A stretch of 7,622 bases of DNA from JANWHZ01 sp035758575 (GCA_035758575.1 DASTXH010000049.1:1-7622); one strand, 5' to 3'; positions 1 to 5,674 are shown, counted from the first letter of the stretch. The notes: generated by a model from the letters alone, not told the origin. Made by a program: numbers and translations.

Positions 1-96
1 CAGATAGCTACGGGCTCCTTCGTTCCAGAAAAGCAGCGTGCATTTGCCGACTACATAGGACGCGAGCTAAAGAAGTTAGGCGAAAGGAAGTTATGA
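1..96 (+). CDS. C-terminal 31 residues of an unidentified protein (partial, 5' end outside window)
   Basis: An open frame runs from the first base to a TGA at 94-96. It encodes a charged, probably helical tail that begins QIATGSFVPEKQ and ends KKLGERKL. The stop overlaps the rimK ATG in the arrangement ATGA (93-96), the classic sign of translational coupling, so the two genes are very likely in one operon. The fragment is too short for me to name a family. In other bacteria rimK neighbours include RimB-like proteases and desuccinylase-like proteins, but nothing in these residues shows that here. The coupling and the clean open frame make it a credible gene end. Confidence 0.6.
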   Translation, partial: QIATGSFVPEKQRAFADYIGRELKKLGERKL

Positions 97-995
97 ATAT
101 TGTCATCTTATCCAAAGGGGCGGGCAACTATTCCACGAAGCGACTGAAAGAAGAAGCCCTAAAAAAGGGCCATAGCGTCCGGATTATTAACTATGCGAAG
201 TGTTATGTATCGGTTGAGAGCAATAAGCCGGTCGTGCGGTATAGGGGCGAGGAACTAACTGGCGTCGACGTTATTATTCCACGCATCGCATCGGGCCTTA
301 CCGGCTATGGCGGTGCTATTGTGCGCCAGTTTGAGGTGCAAAATGTATTTACTACCACTACGTCTATCGCCCTAACGCGTTCACGTGACAAGCTGCGCAG
401 CATGCAGCTGCTTGCCAAAGCCGGCGTGGGTATTCCTAAGACTGTTTTTGCCATGGAGACAGCGGATTTCGACGACGTGCTTGACCAGATTGGTGGCGCA
501 CCGGTAATCATCAAGGTGGCGCGCGGCACGCATGGTAACGGCGTAGTGCTGGCCGAAACCCGTAAGGCCGCCAAAGCGGTGATGCAGGCGTTTTATGTGG
601 AGGGCGTGAGCTTCCTGGTGCAGGAATTTGTAGCCGAAAGTGCTGGTAAGGATATCCGTGCTTTTGTGGTAAATGGCAAAGTGGTGGCCAGCATGGAACG
701 CCAGAGCCTGACCGACGATTTTCGGTCCAACCTTCACCAAGGCGGCGAGGGGAAACCGGTTCGTCTCAGCGACGAAGAGCGTAAAGTGGCGCAGCGGGCC
801 GCTAAGGCTATGGGCCTGCAGGTATGTGGTGTAGACATGATGCGCAGCGACCGCGGGCCGCTGGTGCTGGAAGTAAATGCCAGCCCTGGTTTTGGTATAG
901 AGCAGGTTACGCGCCACAACGTGGCCGAAAAAATTATCGAGTATGTCGAGCAGAACGCTCGGGCGCGGCGGAAGAAAGACAAGGTGGGGGCGTAA
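93..995 (+). CDS. rimK: RimK-family ATP-grasp ligase (ribosomal protein S6 L-glutamate ligase type)
   Basis: The 300-residue product follows E. coli RimK almost end to end. RimK adds glutamate residues to the C-terminus of ribosomal protein S6 in the cytoplasm, using ATP. Visible family blocks are the N-terminal MNIVILSKG strand, IIPRIA near residues 61-66, RDKLRSMQLL near 98-107, the ATP-grasp lysine K141 followed by the glycine-rich loop GTHGNG (145-150), VQEF near 177-180, DIR at 187-189, DFRSNLH at 209-215, and the metal-binding acidic block LEVNASPG (259-266, with E260 and N262). The length is typical. A short Lys/Arg-rich tail (about 288-298) is extra. The start at 93 is supported by AAGGA at 84-88 and by the 4-base overlap with the preceding stop. 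Substrate identity (S6 or another acidic-tailed protein) is inferred from homology only. A structured repeat begins 7 bases after the stop. Confidence 0.92.
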   Translation: MNIVILSKGAGNYSTKRLKEEALKKGHSVRIINYAKCYVSVESNKPVVRYRGEELTGVDVIIPRIASGLTGYGGAIVRQFEVQNVFTTTTSIALTRSRDKLRSMQLLAKAGVGIPKTVFAMETADFDDVLDQIGGAPVIIKVARGTHGNGVVLAETRKAAKAVMQAFYVEGVSFLVQEFVAESAGKDIRAFVVNGKVVASMERQSLTDDFRSNLHQGGEGKPVRLSDEERKVAQRAAKAMGLQVCGVDMMRSDRGPLVLEVNASPGFGIEQVTRHNVAEKIIEYVEQNARARRKKDKVGA

Positions 996-1001
996 CGCTA
1001 C

Positions 1002-1075
1002 ACGAGACAAACCAAAGGTTTTTCTCGTCGCGCCGGGCGCCGGAGTAAATCCGTCGCTCGGGCTGCTCTTTTCCA
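1002..1075 (+). repeat. Structured 74-bp repeat, copy A (two hairpins)
   Basis: This segment is matched without gaps by the reverse complement of 1746-1819 (66 of 74 positions identical; position x pairs with 2821 minus x). It holds two hairpins. Hairpin 1 pairs 1002-1013 with 1017-1028 across an AAA loop, with one C/T mismatch (1008/1022). Hairpin 2 pairs 1033-1044 with 1050-1061 across a GTAAA loop, with one G-T wobble (1036/1058) and one C/T mismatch (1040/1054). It then reads into GGCTGCTCTTTTCC. The + strand is the better RNA strand because the wobble is possible only there. It sits just after rimK and might act in its 3' end, but there is no classic U-tract directly after a stem. Its function is unknown. 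Confidence 0.85.
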
Positions 1076-1152
1076 GCGGTCCGCATACTACCTAGGGTGG
1101 CGGATCGGTTTTGCTCCCTTCCTTCAACCAACCGCACGCCGGAGCATAAGCG

Positions 1153-1161
1153 TGGTATACT
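1153..1161 (+). promoter_or_regulatory. Extended -10 promoter, predicted leaderless start of the membrane protein gene
   Basis: TGG-TATACT is a good extended -10 element that ends seven bases before the ATG at 1169. Transcription would start at or beside the A of the start codon. I see no convincing -35 box, which is usual for TGn-extended promoters, and no Shine-Dalgarno sequence near the ATG. The same geometry recurs at four other genes in this window. Confidence 0.6.
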
Positions 1162-1168
1162 TTGGCTT

Positions 1169-1669
1169 ATGGGGCAGCATGATCTTATTATCCTTGGCTT
1201 GTTTGCGGCGCCTGTTTTGCTGCTGATGTTGCTGCGCGTTAATGCGGCGTTGGTGTTTGTAAGTCTTTGCGTCGGCTATGTTATTACGCAGTTCTTGGCT
1301 AACGACATCCAGTCGTTTGCTGACCTGTTTGTGTCGCATGGGGCATCGGTGAGTGTGTCGGTAATGCGATTGGCGTTGCTGCTGTTTCCGGCGGCATTTA
1401 CCACGCTGTTTATGATCGGCACGGTTCGGAAAGCCCGTTTGTTGCTGAATATTTTGCCGGCGCTGGCCGCTGGATGTCTCGCTGCGCTACTGGTCGTGCC
1501 GTTGCTGACGCCCGGTACTGCACAGTCCATCATGAGTTCGTCGCTGTGGGCACAAGTGGTTCGGCTGCAGTCGGCACTAGTGGGCGGCGGTGCGCTTATC
1601 AGTATGTTTTTTATTTGGACGCAGCGGCCCAAAAAGCACCACGATGAGCATTCCGGCAAACGGCACTAG
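1169..1669 (+). CDS. Small integral membrane protein, family not recognised
   Basis: The product is a 166-residue hydrophobic protein with about five membrane segments, near residues 6-22, 26-43, 66-86, 92-113 and 133-150. It ends in a hydrophilic, basic and histidine-rich tail (QRPKKHHDEH and onward) that is probably cytoplasmic. There is no obvious cleavable signal peptide, catalytic motif or transporter signature. An upstream in-frame ATG at 1097 would add 24 polar residues, but I choose 1169 because the TGGTATACT promoter lies within that extension and places the transcript start at this ATG. The gene is bracketed by the two inverted copies of the structured repeat. The tRNA-Lys promoter begins 22 bases after its stop, so it appears to be a single-gene unit. 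I assign no function. Confidence 0.75.
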   Translation: MGQHDLIILGLFAAPVLLLMLLRVNAALVFVSLCVGYVITQFLANDIQSFADLFVSHGASVSVSVMRLALLLFPAAFTTLFMIGTVRKARLLLNILPALAAGCLAALLVVPLLTPGTAQSIMSSSLWAQVVRLQSALVGGGALISMFFIWTQRPKKHHDEHSGKRH

Positions 1670-1690
1670 CCTCACAGTGCGTCACTAAGA

Positions 1691-1718
1691 TTGACTTTTC
1701 ATCATTTTAGCGGATAAT
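1691..1718 (+). promoter_or_regulatory. Promoter of the tRNA-Lys transcript
   Basis: TTGACT (1691-1696) and GATAAT (1713-1718) are separated by 16 bases, giving a near-consensus housekeeping promoter, the best-formed in the window. A start near 1725 would give a precursor with a leader of about 100 bases that contains repeat copy B before the tRNA at 1826. Confidence 0.7.
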
Positions 1719-1745
1719 GTAAGGTGTTATTTTCGTGTCTGCTTA

Positions 1746-1819
1746 TGGAAAAGAGCAGCCCGAGCGACGGATTCACTCCGGCGCCCGGCGCGATGGGAAA
1801 AACCGAAGGTTTGTCCCAT
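1746..1819 (-). repeat. Structured 74-bp repeat, copy B (inverted relative to copy A)
   Basis: This is the reverse-orientation partner of 1002-1075. The 48 bases 1746-1793 differ from copy A at one position, which lies in the hairpin 2 loop. The remaining 26 bases differ at seven positions. Three are the loop of hairpin 1. The other four form two compensatory base-pair changes (pairs 1794/1818 and 1796/1816). Hairpin 1 here pairs 1793-1804 with 1808-1819 around GAA and keeps the same single mismatch (1799/1813). The element lies in the leader of the tRNA-Lys precursor and ends only six bases before the mature tRNA, so in the + transcript it would be the antisense form of copy A. Its function is unknown. 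Confidence 0.85.
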
Positions 1820-1825
1820 AATCGC

Positions 1826-1902
1826 GGGCCCATAGCTCAGCTGGTTAGAGCACTTGCCTTTTAAGCAAGGTGTCCTGGGTTCAAGTCCCAGTGGGCCCTC
1901 CA
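1826..1902 (+). tRNA. tRNA-Lys, anticodon UUU (CCA encoded)
   Basis: A complete cloverleaf is visible. The acceptor stem is GGGCCCA (1826-1832) with TGGGCCC (1892-1898). The D stem is GCTC/GAGC (1835-1838 and 1848-1851). The anticodon stem is CTTGC/GCAAG with the loop CTTTTAA and TTT at 1860-1862. The variable loop is five bases. The T stem is CTGGG/CCCAG with loop TTCAAGT. CCA is encoded at 1900-1902. The discriminator base is T (1899), whereas bacterial lysine tRNAs usually carry A73. The gene has its own promoter upstream and an intrinsic terminator directly downstream, so it is transcribed alone. Confidence 0.96.
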
Positions 1903-1910
1903 GCAAAAAT

Positions 1911-1933
1911 GCCCCATGCATTGGGGCTTTTTT
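1911..1933 (+). terminator. Intrinsic terminator of tRNA-Lys
   Basis: GCCCCA (1911-1916) pairs with TGGGGC (1922-1927) around a five-base loop and is followed by six T residues (1928-1933). An A-run (1905-1909) lies before the stem, so the structure could also work weakly in reverse. It begins eight bases after the CCA end of the tRNA. Confidence 0.9.
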
Positions 1934-1935
1934 GT

Positions 1936-1944
1936 TGATATCCT
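1936..1944 (+). promoter_or_regulatory. Extended -10 promoter, predicted leaderless start of the YdeI-like gene
   Basis: TGA-TATCCT ends six bases before the ATG at 1951, matching the spacing at other genes here. The AGG at 1946-1948 is only two bases from the ATG, too close for a useful Shine-Dalgarno site, so a leaderless start fits better. The promoter directly follows the T-run of the tRNA terminator. Confidence 0.45.
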
Positions 1945-1950
1945 GAGGTC

Positions 1951-2530
1951 ATGGAACTGCTGCAAGACATACCTGTTTTATTCTTTGCGTCACAAGAAGG
2001 CTGGCGGGTTTGGCTGGAAGCCAACCACGGTCATGCGCATGGCGTGTGGCTCAAGCACGCTAAGAAGCTGTCCGGCAAGGTATCGGTCGGCTACCAAGAG
2101 GCCCTTGAGGAAGCGCTGTGCTATGGGTGGATAGATAGTCAAAAGCGGGCATACGATGGCGACTACTACTTGCAAAAGTTTACGCCGAGGGGGGCAAAGA
2201 AGTATTTGGTCGAAAATCAATGTTGCCAAAGCGGAATTACTTATTACAATGGGGAAGATGCGGCCGGCAGGCTTTGCTGCGGTTACCGCAGCCAAGCAAA
2301 ATGGCGAGTGGGACGCTGCCTACGATTCGCCTGGTTCTGTGAATGTGCCCGAGGATTTCCAAGCGGCCCTAGAGAAAGACCCGAAGGCCAAACATTTTTT
2401 TGAAACGCTGAACAAAGCAAATGTGTATGCATTTTGCTGGCGCGTGCAAACCGCCAAGAAGCCGGAAACCCGAGCAGCTAGGATCGAGAGGTTTATAGCC
2501 ATGCTCAATCGGGGCGAGAAACTCCACTAG
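1951..2530 (+). pseudogene. YdeI/OmdA-family protein, frameshifted at a G6 run
   Basis: Two overlapping frames together make one YdeI/OmpD-associated protein (COG4430 type) of about 192 residues, the usual size. Frame one gives the N-terminal half: residues such as VWLEANH, GVWLKHAKK and EEALCYGWIDSQKRA, then FTPR at codons 77-80. The family normally continues with a WSKIN block, and that block, followed by MRPAGFAAV, DAAYDSP, ALEKDPKAK, FFETLNKAN and QTAKKPETRAARIE, is in the next frame, ending with TAG at 2528-2530. Removing one G from the six at 2189-2194 joins them as FTPRGQRSIWSKIN. Members have been linked to protection against bacteriocins or envelope stress, but the molecular role is unclear. 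A homopolymer sequencing error is as likely as a real mutation. Read literally, frame one would run on to a stop at about 2403 with no family similarity. Confidence 0.85.
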
Positions 2531-2541
2531 CTAATCTCCTA

Positions 2542-2563
2542 TATAAAATATGTAACCTACTTT
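2542..2563 (+). promoter_or_regulatory. Possible promoter of the metallopeptidase gene
   Basis: This short A/T-rich gap after the YdeI-like gene holds two candidate -10 elements. TATAAA at 2542-2547 would give a leader of roughly 15-20 bases. TACTTT at 2558-2563 ends six bases before the ATG at 2570, like the leaderless genes here, but lacks a TGn extension. No -35 box or Shine-Dalgarno sequence is evident. Confidence 0.3.
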
Positions 2564-2569
2564 TTGCAT

Positions 2570-4411
2570 ATGTCTATGTCTGAAGCAACCTGTATGTACG
2601 GCCCACGGCCGGGTACGCCCGGTACTATCCCGGAGTATTTTGCTATTGAACAAATCCAGCCGGTGCTTGGTGCTGAGCGGTTGAAACGAGTAACGGAATT
2701 CGAGTCGCAGCTCTATAACTCGCAGTTTACGGGCGCTGAGTTTCCCCAAAGTGAAGCCTATACAAAAGAGTTGGAAGCGCTGGAGGCGTCTGGCATAGCC
2801 TTGCGACCGCTTGAGGGTGTGTGGCGCGACAAGGTAAACCGTGCCAGTCTTGGTGTGTCCTATTTCCTGACAGATACCGGTCGGAAGGCGCTGTATGATG
2901 CAACAGGGCACAGGCTCACTGCTGAAACAGAAGATGCATGTACGGCCGAGCTCAGCATGCTTGATATCCGGAATGTCGACTCAGGCGCCCTGGATATACT
3001 AGAGGGGCAAAGCATCGAATATGAAGAGCAGGAGTTGACCCAGGCGTTTATAAGGTCAGGCTTTGACGGGTCGGCCGTGCGGGCGCCGCATATCATCAGA
3101 TCATATAAGAATCCAGAAATATTGGCGGCCAAAGCCCGTGACTATCAACATCTCAAGGCGCATTACAGATGTATTGCTAAAGAACTTAGGGTTTTGGGTG
3201 ACGCCGATCCAGAGGTGTTGCGTGCAAAGCTTTTCGTTGTCGATCTGTATAGACGTCGAGTTAATAGGTCGCTGGATGAGCTATACGTGGGTGCCTATGG
3301 CCTATTGAGCCAGCATCGCAATAGCGGCGGAGCGCGACATCGTGAAGAATTGACGCAGCTTGAGGAGCATTTGCCTGGTTTTGATACGACGCTTAGCAGT
3401 GAAGAAATCGCTGGGCGTTTGCAGCGGTTTGATCGCCACCGGCATGGTGTGAGCCGCGACCAACGGGGGAGGCTGACGTGGTTGAGCCCTGAAGCTGAAG
3501 CGTTGGTGGAGCGCGACCCAGGGGTGGCCGGCCAGAACGAGGCCGTCGACCGCGGTGAATTTACCGACATACCGTATGAGGCGCTTGCCAAGGCTACTAT
3601 CAAGGGAGAGACGTATGGAGATTGGATCGCGTCGGTACTGCAGTCGTACGGTCTGCTCAGCGCTTCCACTGAATGGTTTAGTGAACGCGAAGGGCCCGCG
3701 GCAGATGATCTGTGGCAAGCCGTTGTCGACGGCAAATTCAAGAGTCTTGCGGTTAGCGACAAGCAGCGGATTGTAAAGATTCCAGAAAAAAGTCGTTCAG
3801 TAGCCCAGGCTCTCTGGCTGGCGAGTCACGAGTTGACGCATGCCTTGCAGCACGCTAACAAACGGAGTATAGCCCGTCTGGCAATCCAGCAAGTAGTGGG
3901 TATCGATGCTGTTTCTGATCAGGTAGAAGCCGGCGCATTATGGCAGGAACGTGTGGCGCGCGAGGCCATAACAGGCTATGCCAGCCAAGATACGCCAGGC
4001 ACCGGGTACTACCGGGCACTGCAGGTAAAGGCGCGCGGCGGCAGCTATGGCGAGTGCGTGCAAGCTTACTTCGAGGATTTGCTGCGCCGAAATCCAAAGA
4101 TGGAGGCACCGGCCGCGGCCGGACAGGCAGTGAACCGCGCCCGGCGCATATTCCGTAACGGCGGCCTTGAATATGCGCAGCATACCGCTCATGTCACCAA
4201 CACACAGGTACTAAGCTATCTTGAGCAGCGGCTGATATACGAAGCCCTGCCCGAGCAACAGCGCCCGTTGTTGTTCATTGGCAGTGTTTCTATCAGTAGC
4301 CTTGTGACCATGACTCATTTAGGGCTAGTTGATGTGTCTAAGCTGGTAGTTCCCCAGCGTATGCCTCATCAGCTGTTGCACGACGCCGCTAAGGAAGTAC
4401 TCGCAATATAG
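2570..4411 (+). CDS. HExxH zinc metallopeptidase-like protein (DUF1704-like), 613 residues
   Basis: The C-terminal half carries a zinc-peptidase motif, HELTH at residues 420-424 (nucleotides 3827-3841), within ASHELTHALQHANK. About 29 residues on is an acidic helix with E453 and E460 (QVEAGALWQE), a likely third zinc ligand of the gluzincin arrangement. Further on is a TNTQVLSYLEQ block (544-552) that resembles the last conserved region of DUF1704 proteins. This order (HExxH, downstream Glu helix, C-terminal Y/E block) is why I place it near DUF1704, a family common in CPR bacteria. The N-terminal ~330 residues are acidic, mostly helical in character, and not recognised. No signal peptide or membrane segment is visible, so it is probably cytoplasmic. 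The start is uncertain between ATG 2570, ATG 2576 and TTG 2564; I chose 2570. Substrate is unknown. Family placement is moderate; the HExxH call is stronger. Confidence 0.8.
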   Translation: MSMSEATCMYGPRPGTPGTIPEYFAIEQIQPVLGAERLKRVTEFESQLYNSQFTGAEFPQSEAYTKELEALEASGIALRPLEGVWRDKVNRASLGVSYFLTDTGRKALYDATGHRLTAETEDACTAELSMLDIRNVDSGALDILEGQSIEYEEQELTQAFIRSGFDGSAVRAPHIIRSYKNPEILAAKARDYQHLKAHYRCIAKELRVLGDADPEVLRAKLFVVDLYRRRVNRSLDELYVGAYGLLSQHRNSGGARHREELTQLEEHLPGFDTTLSSEEIAGRLQRFDRHRHGVSRDQRGRLTWLSPEAEALVERDPGVAGQNEAVDRGEFTDIPYEALAKATIKGETYGDWIASVLQSYGLLSASTEWFSEREGPAADDLWQAVVDGKFKSLAVSDKQRIVKIPEKSRSVAQALWLASHELTHALQHANKRSIARLAIQQVVGIDAVSDQVEAGALWQERVAREAITGYASQDTPGTGYYRALQVKARGGSYGECVQAYFEDLLRRNPKMEAPAAAGQAVNRARRIFRNGGLEYAQHTAHVTNTQVLSYLEQRLIYEALPEQQRPLLFIGSVSISSLVTMTHLGLVDVSKLVVPQRMPHQLLHDAAKEVLAI

Positions 4412-4417
4412 TGGTGT

Positions 4418-4435
4418 CGTTGCTATTTGGCAACG
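4418..4435 (+). promoter_or_regulatory. Short inverted repeat between the peptidase and HD genes (possible operator)
   Basis: CGTTGC (4418-4423) and GCAACG (4430-4435) form a perfect six-base inverted repeat with a six-base spacer. It begins seven bases after the peptidase stop and overlaps the candidate -35 box of the HD gene. No T-run follows, so an operator is more likely than a terminator. It is short enough to be chance. Confidence 0.3.
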
Positions 4436-4456
4436 CTCGCCGGCGCTTGGTATGAT
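4427..4456 (+). promoter_or_regulatory. Promoter with extended -10, predicted leaderless start of the first HD gene
   Basis: TGG-TATGAT (4448-4456) ends six bases before the ATG at 4463. A possible -35 box, TTGGCA (4427-4432), lies 18 bases before the -10 hexamer. The nine-base extended element is identical to the one before the second HD gene at 6093-6101. Confidence 0.65.
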
Positions 4457-4462
4457 GGCGTA

Positions 4463-5119
4463 ATGACAAAGCAGCAAACTATCGACAAGACCAGGCAGTA
4501 CGTAGAGACAAAGTTTCGTGGTGAGGGGTCCGGGCATGATTGGTGGCATATGTACCGCGTGTGGAAGCTTGCCAAGCATATTGCCGTCTCGGAGCCGGGC
4601 GTTGATGCGTTTGTCGTGGAAATAGGCGCCCTTCTGCACGATATTGCCGACTGGAAGTTCCATGATGGCGACCTGGAGGCGGGGCCAAAGGCCGCCCGGG
4701 CATGGCTGGAAAGCTTAGACGTTGAAGAGAACGATATTATCCAGGTGGAAGACATTATCCGCAATGTATCGTATAAGGGTGCTAATGTTGCGCAGACTAT
4801 GAAGTCCAGAGAAGGACGGATTGTGAGCGACGCCGACAAGCTGGATGCCGTAGGTGCCATCGGTATAGCCAGGACATTTGCCTATGGCGGTGGACACGAT
4901 ACGCCGATGTATGATCCCGCGGTAAAGCCCGTCATGCATGGCTCGTTTGAAGAATATAAGAATAGTAAGTCGCACACCATCAACCATTTTTACGAGAAAC
5001 TGCTCTTGCTGAAGGATAAACTATATACGAAGACGGCTCGTAAAATTGCCGAGCATAGACATCAATTTATGGAGCAATATCTGGACGAGTTTTATAAAGA
5101 GTGGGAGGGCGAACGTTAA
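4463..5119 (+). CDS. HD-domain hydrolase, YedJ/YpgQ type
   Basis: The 218-residue product has the full HD-superfamily pattern: GHDWWH with H29, the metal-binding pair H59-D60 in ALLHDIADWKF, and SDADKLDAVGAIG with D123, D125 and D128, followed by the family-typical IARTFAYGGG and the C-terminal blocks NHFYEKLLLLKDKL and AEHRHQFMEQYLDEF. This fits the uncharacterised YedJ group and Bacillus subtilis YpgQ, which has been reported as a metal-dependent nucleotide pyrophosphohydrolase, so release of pyrophosphate from (d)NTPs is a reasonable guess. An upstream in-frame ATG at 4427 would add 12 residues, but it lies in the promoter region; ATG 4463 sits six bases after TATGAT. It is cytoplasmic and the first of four neighbouring genes for nucleotide-handling enzymes. 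Confidence 0.88.
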   Translation: MTKQQTIDKTRQYVETKFRGEGSGHDWWHMYRVWKLAKHIAVSEPGVDAFVVEIGALLHDIADWKFHDGDLEAGPKAARAWLESLDVEENDIIQVEDIIRNVSYKGANVAQTMKSREGRIVSDADKLDAVGAIGIARTFAYGGGHDTPMYDPAVKPVMHGSFEEYKNSKSHTINHFYEKLLLLKDKLYTKTARKIAEHRHQFMEQYLDEFYKEWEGER

Positions 5120-5124
5120 GTTTG

Positions 5125-5146
5125 CGCTTTCGGCACGGGTAAAGCG
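5125..5146 (+). other. Weak hairpin after the first HD gene
   Basis: CGCTTT (5125-5130) pairs with AAAGCG (5141-5146) around a ten-base loop, and flanking TT/AA could extend the stem past a bulge. It lies just after the stop at 5117-5119 and is followed by AACGGTTTTGG rather than a clean T-run. It may be a weak terminator or chance. Confidence 0.25.
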
Positions 5147-5168
5147 AACGGTTTTGGTGAAAGTCTGC

Positions 5169-5173
5169 GGAGG
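5169..5173 (+). promoter_or_regulatory. Shine-Dalgarno-like GGAGG that supports an alternative start at 5183
   Basis: GGAGG lies nine bases before an in-frame ATG at 5183. If used, it would add 12 residues (MAATTTCVYHEC) to the deoxyribosyltransferase-like protein. These residues precede the normal first beta strand of the fold, so I prefer ATG 5219, but the site keeps the longer start possible. Confidence 0.35.
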
Positions 5174-5205
5174 TATATCCGTATGGCAGCAACAACCACA
5201 TGTGT

Positions 5206-5225
5206 GTATCATGAATGCATGATAC
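5206..5225 (+). promoter_or_regulatory. Perfect inverted repeat over the -10 box and start codon (candidate operator)
   Basis: GTATCATG (5206-5213) and CATGATAC (5218-5225) are perfect eight-base inverted arms separated by AATG. The left arm contains TATCAT (5207-5212), a -10-like hexamer that ends six bases before the ATG at 5219; the right arm contains that ATG. A protein dimer bound here would cover the promoter and transcription start. If transcription starts further upstream, the same bases would form an RNA hairpin hiding the start codon. Confidence 0.5.
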
Positions 5226-5674
5226 GGTACGACTTCTATGTGGCAGGGCGCTGGCGTAACAAAGATGTAGTTGAAAGTGTCGTGAAGTCTGTCCGTACGG
5301 CAGGCTATTCGGTGTTTAGTTTTCTTGAGAACGACTATACTGATGTGCTTCAGCGGCTGGGGCTTAGCAGCGATGCGATGAAATCGGAAAATACCGAGAA
5401 ACTACCGCTTGACCATCCGTTGATACGCGCCATTTTTGAAAAAGATATGCAGGGTATCAAGGACTCTAACAACCTGCTGCTTGTTTTGCCGGCCGGCATT
5501 GCCGGACATATTGAACTGGGCGTTGCCTATGGCATGGGGAAAAAGTGTTATGCAATCGGCCAGCCGGAGAAGACCGAAACCCTATACGGCGTTCTTGATG
5601 GGATATTTCCAGACGATGCGGCGTTATTGAAGTCGCTCTCAAAGCTAACCATTCAAGGGAGGATGCATGGATAA
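5219..5674 (+). CDS. Nucleoside 2-deoxyribosyltransferase-like protein
   Basis: The 151-residue product matches the compact Rossmann-like fold of nucleoside 2-deoxyribosyltransferases, enzymes that cleave or exchange the base of deoxynucleosides through a glutamate nucleophile. Visible are the first strand YDFYVAG (4-10) followed by RWRNKD, the acidic helix with D76, the strand SNNLLLVLPAG (83-93), and GHIELGVAYGMGK (96-108), where E99 is the probable nucleophile and GVAYGMGKK the usual following helix. Related enzymes include DNMP hydrolases (RCL/DNPH1), so the substrate could be a nucleoside or a nucleotide. I chose ATG 5219 because the fold begins there and TATCAT is six bases upstream; ATG 5183 with GGAGG is the alternative. 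The gene overlaps the Nudix gene by eight bases. Confidence 0.75.
   Translation: MIRYDFYVAGRWRNKDVVESVVKSVRTAGYSVFSFLENDYTDVLQRLGLSSDAMKSENTEKLPLDHPLIRAIFEKDMQGIKDSNNLLLVLPAGIAGHIELGVAYGMGKKCYAIGQPEKTETLYGVLDGIFPDDAALLKSLSKLTIQGRMHG

Noticed and set aside
381..1010. Long minus-strand open frame opposite rimK
   Set aside because: It is the shadow of a strongly conserved rimK reading frame. It has no family similarity and no ribosome-binding site of note.
1033..1072. Hairpin 2 of copy A plus TTTT as an intrinsic terminator of rimK
   Set aside because: The T-run begins seven bases after the stem ends and is only four long, so it does not fit a standard terminator; kept only as a possibility within the repeat.
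1097..1168. N-terminal extension of the membrane protein from ATG 1097
   Set aside because: The polar 24-residue extension spans the -10 promoter, and there is no matching ribosome-binding site.
1002..1819. Insertion sequence with terminal inverted repeats
   Set aside because: The enclosed gene is a membrane protein, not a transposase, and no target-site duplication is evident at the outer ends.
1727..1921. Minus-strand open frame with a GLEPRTPCLKGKCSNQLSYGP-like stretch
   Set aside because: This is the well-known false protein read antisense through a tRNA gene. The rest is the complement of repeat copy B.
3295..3762. Overlapping minus-strand open frames opposite the metallopeptidase gene
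   Set aside because: Two competing frames, low-complexity Ser/Arg-rich or unpatterned products, no start signals; explained by codon composition of the + strand gene.
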